NCBI GenBank assembly: GCA_905215835.1
Contig: CAJMRR010000016.1
Span: 1 to 19,802 of the forward strand
Direction of reading: 5' to 3'
DNA: 19,802 bases
DNA from: an uncultured bacterium
GTDB taxonomy: Bacteria; Actinomycetota; Coriobacteriia; Coriobacteriales; Coriobacteriaceae
The position numbers were made by a program, and so were the translations under genes. Position 1 is the stretch's first letter. Each line of letters opens with the position of its first letter. A model generated the notes under the pieces. It was not told the origin of the DNA. It saw only the letters and a program-made list of their open reading frames with translations, and made no database searches. Positions 14,515 to 19,802 of this stretch are shown here, in pieces.

Positions 14515-15342
14515 TTAGATGAGGCCGAAATGCTGCATAGCTGTGACGGTACCGTCGTGTGCGACATCGTCGGTCACGTAGTCGGCGAGCGCCTTGACCT
14601 CGGGCATGGCGTTGCCCATGGCCACGGCTGTCTCGACGGCGGCGAGCATGCCCAGGTCGTTGCCCGAATCGCCAAAGCCAAAGGTGCGCGCATTTCCCTC
14701 GCGGCCCAGATACGCCAGCGCTCGCGCCACGCCCACGCCCTTGTCAATGCCCTTGGGGCTCAGCTCGCGATTCTGGCCACCGGTGTTGCACAGCTCAAAC
14801 TCGCAATCGATAAAGCCGTCATCATTGGCCACGCGAGCCAGGTAGCTCGCGACGATGCACACCTTGCCCACGCGCAGACGGCCGTCGACGCGCATCTCCT
14901 CGGCGCTGTGCACCACAGAAGTGCCGATCAGAGACGGCTGCTCAACACCCGCGGGTTCCAGGGCAAAGGTAGCCACGTTGGTCTCGAAAAAGGCTTCAAT
15001 CCCTGCCGCGGCCATACGGCGTGCAAGCTCCTCGATAACGTCCTCATCAAAGCAGTCCTCGTGTACCACGCGGCCCTCGACCTCGAGCGTCGCTCCCGCC
15101 ATGGCAACGACACCCGCCGGGTTCAGCGCGCGCAGGCCATCGGCAATCAGCCACAAGGGACGACCCGTGCAGATAAATGCCTGGTGTCCCGCGTCGCGCA
15201 GACGATGAAACGCCTCGACGACCGCCTGCGAGGGGCGAACCGCCGAAAAATCCTTGTCGGTCATGTTGTCGGGATCGAACGACGTCAGCGTGCCGTCCAC
15301 GTCAAAAAAGAGCACGGCGGAATCGGGGCACGCATCAATCAT
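14515..15342 (-). CDS. Cof-type HAD-IIB family phosphatase
   Basis: This 275-residue haloacid-dehalogenase hydrolase likely dephosphorylates small sugar phosphates or related metabolites in the cytoplasm. Motif I is DVDGT with Asp14 as nucleophile and Asp16 as acid/base. Motif III/IV is GDSGND (224-229), preceded by KGIDKGVGVARAL, which holds the conserved Lys of the Cof group. The region between forms the type IIB cap. AAAGGAA precedes the ATG. It is divergent from the rRNA methyltransferase gene, with 75 nt between start codons. Neighbourhood with a transaldolase fits sugar phosphate metabolism, but the substrate is unknown. Confidence 0.88.
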   Translation of the reverse strand: MIDACPDSAVLFFDVDGTLTSFDPDNMTDKDFSAVRPSQAVVEAFHRLRDAGHQAFICTGRPLWLIADGLRALNPAGVVAMAGATLEVEGRVVHEDCFDEDVIEELARRMAAAGIEAFFETNVATFALEPAGVEQPSLIGTSVVHSAEEMRVDGRLRVGKVCIVASYLARVANDDGFIDCEFELCNTGGQNRELSPKGIDKGVGVARALAYLGREGNARTFGFGDSGNDLGMLAAVETAVAMGNAMPEVKALADYVTDDVAHDGTVTAMQHFGLI

Positions 15343-15380
15343 ATGGGTTCCTTTCGGGGGCGAGAGTAAACGAAGTATCC

Positions 15381-15390
15381 ATCATATAAT
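15381..15390 (+). promoter_or_regulatory. -10 box of the rRNA methyltransferase gene in a shared divergent promoter region
   Basis: A perfect TATAAT lies at 15385-15390, 28 nt before the ATG at 15418. The -35 region is poor (GAGAGT at 17-nt spacing). Because only 75 nt separate two divergent starts, the promoter for the HAD gene must overlap; TATGAT read on the minus strand here is a possible -10 for it. Confidence 0.5.
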
Positions 15391-15417
15391 GGAGCGACGC
15401 AACCAGAGAGGTCACCC

Positions 15418-17910
15418 ATGGAATTTTACGCAAGCTGCCCCGAGGGCTTTGAGTCCGCACTCGCCGATGAGCTTAAACGCCTCGGGCTTTCGCATGTTCG
15501 CCGGCTGAAGGGCCGCGCTACATTTGAGGGCGAGCTCGAAGAAGGCTACCGCGCCTGTCTGTGGTCGCGCCTGGCGAGCCGTGTGTTCGTGGTACTCGGG
15601 CGCTTTGAGGCGCAGGATGCCGATGAACTGTACGATAGCGTTTACGACATCGCCTGGGAGACCATCATCCGCCCCGGCGCCACCATCGCCATCACCGCCC
15701 GCGGCGTGACCGAGCAGCTGCGCAACACGCGCTTCTCGGCCCTGCGCGCCAAAGACGCGCTGTGCGACCGTCTGGCCGAGACCACGGGCCGTCGCGCCGA
15801 CGTCGATGCCGCCGACCCCGATGTTCACCTGTTGCTTTCGCTGCGTCAGCGCCGCGCGAGCATCAGCCTGGACCTTTCGGGCGACCCGCTGTTCAAGCGT
15901 CTGCCGCCCGCTGCGACTCGTGCCGGCGAGGGCGCACACGTGTTGCGCCCCGACTACGCCGCCCTGGTGCTGGCGCAGGTCGGCTGGACCGCACTATGCG
16001 AGCGCGAGCTGACGGCCGACGATTACGAAAACGAAGCCCTTCCCACGCTGATCGATGCCTCGTGCGCCGGCGGCGGTCTGCTGCTGGAGGCCGTGAACAT
16101 TCTGACCGACCGCGCCCCGGGCGCCGCACGCGAGCGCTGGGGCTTTGAGGGCTGGCAGCTGCACGACGCTATCCTGTGGGAGCAGCTGCTTGCCGAGGCG
16201 CGCGAGCGCGAGGCGCGCATCGTGGCCGTAGACATCGACCCCGCCGCCCGCAAGACTGCCGAGCGCATGGTCAAGTGCGCCGGCTACAAGCGTTTTGTCG
16301 ACTTTTGTGCCGCCAAGCCCGCCACCGTGCTGGACCATGCGGGCGCCGTCGCCGGTGCCGCCCTGGTCGCGGACACGACCGAGACCCCGCTTTCGCTCAT
16401 GCACGATGCCATGACGCTCATCGGCGAGCTGCGCCGCGCCCCCGCGCTCCACGCCGAGCCCGAGCGCTCGATCGCCGTCATGCCCAATAACGAGGAGGCG
16501 GCTCTTGAGGTTTGGCCCTCACTCGACCACGCCGCTGCAGCGTTTGAGGCTGCGACCAGCGCGGATGCCGAGGCCGAGGTTGCGGATGCCAACGAAGCCA
16601 ACGACGAAGCCGCCGCTTCCTCCATGCCCGAACCTGCCGCCACGCTCGACTTGGGCGACGGCAAGCCGCTGCCCGTGCTCATCCCGGAGTCCGAGCAGTT
16701 CGCCAACCGCCTGCGCAAGAATGCCCGTCTGCGCCGCAAGTGGGCCAAGCGCGAGGGCGTGAGCTGCTATCGTGTCTACGATGCCGACCTGCCCGACTAC
16801 TCCGCTGCCATCGACCTGTACGAGGGTTGCCCGCAGACGCCGGGCCGCTGGCTCGTCATCGCCGAATACGCCGCGCCCAAGACCATCGACCCCGCGCTGG
16901 CCCAGGCCCGCATGCTCGACATCTTGGCCATCGCGCCGCGCATCCTAGATGTTCCGGCCGAGCACGTGCACGCCAAGGCCCGCATGCGTTCGCGCGGCGG
17001 CTCGCAGTACGGCAAGCAGGGCGCCGGCAAGGGCGGATCGGGAGAACGCGCCAATATCGCGCGCCGTCGCCTGCCGCTCATCGAAGAGGGCGGCCTTACC
17101 TTTGCCGTCAACTTTGACGACTATCTGGATGTGGGCATCTTCCTGGATCACCGCGTCACCCGCAACCTAGTGCGCGAGCACGCCAAGCAGGCGCGCCGCT
17201 TCCTCAACCTGTTTGCCTACACCGGCGCCGCCACCTGCTATGCGGCAGACGGCGGCGTCGAGGAAACCGTGACGGTCGATCTTTCCAACACCTACCTGGA
17301 CTGGGCCGAGCGCAATATGCGTCAGAACGGCTTTGTGGGCCCGCAGCATCACTTTGTGCGCGACGACGTGCTCGCCTGGATTCGCGACCAGCGCCAGACG
17401 CGCAACCGCTGGGACCTGATCTTTGTCGACCCGCCCACGTTCTCGAACTCGTCCAAGATGGGCCGTCGCACCTGGGATGTCCAGCGCGACCATGTTGAGC
17501 TTTTGGCCGGCGTGTCGCGCCTGCTCGCACAGGGCGGACATGCCATCTTTAGCTGCAACCTGCGCGGCTTCCGCCCCGAGACGCGCAAGCTCGCACGCGC
17601 GGGCGTGGTGCTGGAGGACATTACGGCACAGACCATCCCCGAGGATTTCGCGCGCAATCAGAAGGTGCACCATTGCTATATCGTGCGCCGCCTGCCCATC
17701 GAGGACGCCATGGCCGAGGTCGGCTTTAGCGCCGAGGAGATTGCAGAGCGAACCGAGGAACTGCGCAATCCCGAGGCCCGCAAGCCCCGTGCGGCAGTAC
17801 CCGCGCACGCGCAGGCCGGCAACGGCAAGTCGAACTTTGCCGGCAAACCCTCTCCTGCCGGCAAGCTCAAAAAGAAGAAGTTCTACGCCAGCAAGCCCAA
17901 GGGCAAATAA
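15418..17910 (+). CDS. rlmL: RlmKL-like fusion 23S rRNA methyltransferase with a degenerate RlmL lobe
   Basis: This 830-residue protein has the fused RlmL-RlmK architecture: N-terminal THUMP region (about 40-155), a first methyltransferase lobe (about 160-350), an Ala/Glu-rich linker (about 360-420), and a second methyltransferase (about 440-745) followed by a basic tail. In E. coli the fusion makes m2G2445 and m7G2069 in 23S rRNA. The RlmK half is intact: NLFAYTGAAT (597-606) and DPPTFSN (671-677). The RlmL half is not: SAM motif I reads DASCAGGG (213-220) in place of the usual DPMCGSGT, and the catalytic NPPYG is missing, with LVADTTETPLS (316-326) in its place. RlmK activity is therefore likely and RlmL activity doubtful. 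The ATG has GAGAGGT 5 nt upstream. Confidence 0.88.
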   Translation: MEFYASCPEGFESALADELKRLGLSHVRRLKGRATFEGELEEGYRACLWSRLASRVFVVLGRFEAQDADELYDSVYDIAWETIIRPGATIAITARGVTEQLRNTRFSALRAKDALCDRLAETTGRRADVDAADPDVHLLLSLRQRRASISLDLSGDPLFKRLPPAATRAGEGAHVLRPDYAALVLAQVGWTALCERELTADDYENEALPTLIDASCAGGGLLLEAVNILTDRAPGAARERWGFEGWQLHDAILWEQLLAEAREREARIVAVDIDPAARKTAERMVKCAGYKRFVDFCAAKPATVLDHAGAVAGAALVADTTETPLSLMHDAMTLIGELRRAPALHAEPERSIAVMPNNEEAALEVWPSLDHAAAAFEAATSADAEAEVADANEANDEAAASSMPEPAATLDLGDGKPLPVLIPESEQFANRLRKNARLRRKWAKREGVSCYRVYDADLPDYSAAIDLYEGCPQTPGRWLVIAEYAAPKTIDPALAQARMLDILAIAPRILDVPAEHVHAKARMRSRGGSQYGKQGAGKGGSGERANIARRRLPLIEEGGLTFAVNFDDYLDVGIFLDHRVTRNLVREHAKQARRFLNLFAYTGAATCYAADGGVEETVTVDLSNTYLDWAERNMRQNGFVGPQHHFVRDDVLAWIRDQRQTRNRWDLIFVDPPTFSNSSKMGRRTWDVQRDHVELLAGVSRLLAQGGHAIFSCNLRGFRPETRKLARAGVVLEDITAQTIPEDFARNQKVHHCYIVRRLPIEDAMAEVGFSAEEIAERTEELRNPEARKPRAAVPAHAQAGNGKSNFAGKPSPAGKLKKKKFYASKPKGK

Positions 17911-17913
17911 CAA

Positions 17914-17980
17914 AGTTGCGGTGGAATAGTTCTTAAAAATGCCTGGCAAAGGCCTAAACAGGAACTATTTCACCGCAACT
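17914..17980. repeat. 67-bp inverted repeat between convergent genes
   Basis: AGTTGCGGTGGAATAGTTC (17914-17932) pairs with GAACTATTTCACCGCAACT (17962-17980) over all 19 positions, with one G-U wobble as RNA. The 29-nt loop holds a smaller GCCT/AGGC dyad. It starts 4 nt after the methyltransferase stop and ends 24 nt before the response-regulator stop on the other strand. It may serve as a terminator-like barrier, though no T-run follows, or be a small repeat element. Confidence 0.75.
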
Positions 17981-18004
17981 CATATTGGGATGGTGGTTGG
18001 CAAT

Positions 18005-18718
18005 CTAGCCTTGGGTGACCAGGCGATAGCCGATACCCACGTGCGTCTGGATATAGCGCGGGTGCGCGGGGTCGGACTCGATCTTCTTACGCAACGTGCC
18101 CATAAAGACACGCAGGCTCGCCAGGTCGCTCTTAGTTGCCGTACCCCAAATCTCGTGCAGGATAGACTGGTGCGTCAGCACCTTGTCGGCGTTATGCGCC
18201 AGCAGGCACAGGAGCTTGTACTCGATCGGCGTCAGATGCAGCTCCTCGCCATCCATCGTGGCGATGCCGGCATCAAAATCGATATGCAGCTCACCGGTAT
18301 CGAACGAGCCCTCGGAGGCAACGCCGCCCGTTTGCGCATACGAAAGGCGCCTGAGCGTCGTGCGAATGCGCGCGAGCAGCTCCTCGACCGAAAACGGCTT
18401 GGTAAGGTAATCGTCGGCGCCAGCATCGAGCGCACGAATCTTGTCCGCATCCTCGCTGCGCGCCGAGACCACGATGATCGGCATGCCCGACCATGCGCGC
18501 ACCGACTCCACCACCTTGACGCCGTCCATATCGGGCAGACCCAGGTCGAGCAGCACAATGCTCGGTGCCTGCGATGAGGCGGCGGCGATGGCGGCATGGG
18601 CGGTCTCCACGGCCATATGACGCAAGCCGTGCGCCTCGAGCGCGGCAACGATTAAGTTGCGAACGGCGGGGTCGTCCTCAACGACCAAGATGAGCGGTTT
18701 TACGTCAGAGTTCGGCAC
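18005..18718 (-). CDS. kdpE: OmpR-family response regulator, KdpE-like
   Basis: This 237-residue cytoplasmic response regulator has a receiver domain (about 8-120) with acidic pair Asp15/Asp16, phospho-acceptor Asp58 (LLDLGLPD), Ser85 and Lys107 (KPF), and a winged-helix DNA-binding domain (about 135-237, ending GIGYRLV). The sequence style is that of KdpE, which with KdpD activates the high-affinity potassium pump genes. I start it at the GTG at 18716-18718, because AAGGAG lies 7 nt upstream inside the 3' end of the kinase gene and the protein then begins at the receiver fold. The longer frame to 18799 would only add an unlikely basic leader. It sits 4 nt after the kinase stop, so the pair is co-translated. 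No kdpFABC genes are in the window, so the potassium role is inferred. Confidence 0.82.
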   Translation of the reverse strand: MPNSDVKPLILVVEDDPAVRNLIVAALEAHGLRHMAVETAHAAIAAASSQAPSIVLLDLGLPDMDGVKVVESVRAWSGMPIIVVSARSEDADKIRALDAGADDYLTKPFSVEELLARIRTTLRRLSYAQTGGVASEGSFDTGELHIDFDAGIATMDGEELHLTPIEYKLLCLLAHNADKVLTHQSILHEIWGTATKSDLASLRVFMGTLRKKIESDPAHPRYIQTHVGIGYRLVTQG

Positions 18719-18722
18719 AGCG

Positions 18723-19802
18723 CTACTCCTTATCAAACGAAACGTCGGCGACGGGAAGCTCAATCGTAAAGACCGAGCCGTGCGGGTCCGCCGCGGCAAC
18801 CTCTATGCTACCGCCATGCGCCAGCGCAATGGAGCGGCAGAGCGAAAGACCCAAGCCCACGCTGCGGTGGCTGTCGGCCAAACCGTGGTTGGCGGTATAG
18901 AACGACTCAAAGATCCGCTCGCGGTCCTCGGGCGCAATGCCCGGGCCGTCATCGGCCACCGAGCACGCCACGCGTCCATCGTCGACGCCAATCGAAATCA
19001 CGATATGCGAGCCTGCGGGCGTATAGGTGATGGCGTTGTTCACCAGATTGACCACCAGCTGCACCATCAGGCGCGCATCGACGTTGACGAGCGCCGGCTC
19101 ATCGCACGCCACCACCTTAAGGTCGTGCTCGCGCACGGCAGGGTTCACGTGGCGCAGCGCCTCCTCGACGATATCGTCCATGAGCTCGAGCGTGGTCGGC
19201 AGGCGCATACCGCCACCCTCGAGCTTGGTGATAGCGAGCAGATTCTCGACGGTGGCGTTGAGCCACAGCGCATCCGAGCGAATGGACAGGAGCAGGCCGC
19301 GGCGCGTCTGGGCGTCGAGCACGGCGGTGCCGGTCGAGCCCTGGTCGAGCAGCACATCGGCATTGCCCGAAATACTGGTGAGCGGCGTGCGCAGGTCGTG
19401 CGAGATGGAGCGCAGCAGGTTGGCGCGCAGCTGCTCATTTTTGGCAAGCACCGCCGCCTCCTCGCGGGCCTCCATGGCGCGGGCGCGGTCGAGCGCCAGC
19501 TCGCCTTCGCTCACGATGGCATCGGCAAGTGTCCGCTCCTCATGCGTCAGTACGCCGGGCTCGGCAACGATAGCCAGCACGCCCACCACCGAAGCGGGTT
19601 CGCCCGAGCGGACGAAGCCGTCGCCCGTGCGAACCGTCAGGTAGATGCCATAAAACGCCGAGCCGCCAAACGTGGCGTCGAGCGGCGTTCCCACATAGGC
19701 GGACGCCGAGAGCCGCGGCGGCATCTGCGGCGCCAGTTCGTGCACCGGTGCGGCATCGCCCACGGCCGTGTATGTCGCACGCGGCAGCAGGTCATCGCCC
19801 TC
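18723..19802 (-). CDS. kdpD: Sensor histidine kinase, KdpD-like, N-terminal part outside the window
   Basis: The visible 359 residues are the C-terminal part of a sensor kinase; the frame stays open through the window end, so the start is missing. In order: a GAF-like region, a helix leading to the HisKA domain with SISHDLRTPLTSISG (phospho-acceptor His at 19398-19400), the KdpD-typical WLNATVENLLAITKLEGG, and a HATPase domain with NLVNNAITYTP (N box), DDGPGI (G1) and GLGLSLC (G2). KdpD is normally about 900 residues with an N-terminal ATP-binding and Usp module and four membrane helices; whether these exist here cannot be seen. An internal GTG at 19763 is not a plausible true start. It would phosphorylate the response regulator encoded directly downstream. 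Confidence 0.82.
   Translation of the reverse strand, partial: EGDDLLPRATYTAVGDAAPVHELAPQMPPRLSASAYVGTPLDATFGGSAFYGIYLTVRTGDGFVRSGEPASVVGVLAIVAEPGVLTHEERTLADAIVSEGELALDRARAMEAREEAAVLAKNEQLRANLLRSISHDLRTPLTSISGNADVLLDQGSTGTAVLDAQTRRGLLLSIRSDALWLNATVENLLAITKLEGGGMRLPTTLELMDDIVEEALRHVNPAVREHDLKVVACDEPALVNVDARLMVQLVVNLVNNAITYTPAGSHIVISIGVDDGRVACSVADDGPGIAPEDRERIFESFYTANHGLADSHRSVGLGLSLCRSIALAHGGSIEVAAADPHGSVFTIELPVADVSFDKE

Noticed and set aside
18719..18799. Longer start for the response regulator
   Set aside because: The extra 27 residues overlap the kinase gene, are Arg/Ser-rich and unlike receiver proteins; the GTG at 18718 has a strong ribosome binding site.
1..19802. tRNA, rRNA, phage, transposase or defence genes
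   Set aside because: None was recognised by eye in the gaps or among the translated products; a covariance-model scan was not possible here.

Overview
The window is high-GC, densely coded DNA with short intergenic gaps and many GTG starts. The gene content (heterodimeric ABC exporter, OFA-family carrier, Tex, an RlmKL fusion, KdpDE-like regulators) and the intergenic inverted repeats suggest a gut actinobacterium of the class Coriobacteriia, most likely Collinsella. That assignment is inference from style and protein flavour; there is no rRNA marker here.

Layout. 1-386: non-coding or weakly coding DNA with two tandem ~93-bp units, each carrying a covarying hairpin, then a clear promoter. 387-4612: a translationally coupled operon of a MarR-type regulator and the two halves of a heterodimeric ABC exporter, ended by a perfect 18-bp-stem terminator. 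4785-4956: a six-motif array in alternating orientation with an exact 62-bp period. 5146-6237: a membrane-anchored GGDEF protein. 6254-7132 (minus): a LysR regulator divergent from a three-gene cluster (7366-10679) of a short-chain dehydrogenase, an OFA-type MFS carrier and a Gfo/Idh/MocA oxidoreductase, which looks like uptake and redox conversion of one unidentified small carboxylate or polyol-type substrate. It is closed by a terminator. 10849-11010: a MITE-like inverted-repeat element just before tex (11092-13236). 13237-13616: a composite intergenic region with a 216-bp inverted-repeat element, a fragment resembling the 3' end of the next gene, and a long hairpin. 13617-14321 (minus): FSA/TalC-like transaldolase. 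14515-15342 (minus): Cof-type HAD phosphatase. 15418-17910: RlmKL-like fusion 23S rRNA methyltransferase whose first methyltransferase lobe lacks recognisable catalytic motifs. 17914-17980: another long dyad. 18005-19802 (minus): KdpE/KdpD-like two-component system, with the kinase cut by the window end.

Functional picture. The protein-coding part is mostly recognisable: drug or lipid export under local repression, a LysR-controlled catabolic module, translation and RNA housekeeping, and probable potassium-related signalling. I do not see a defence system, CRISPR array, phage genes or transposase. The least explained material is intergenic: several unrelated structured repeat families sit in one 20-kb window, some with compensatory base changes or exact periodicity. 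The degenerate RlmL half and the unassigned SDR/OFA/Gfo-Idh module are the most interesting protein-level observations.
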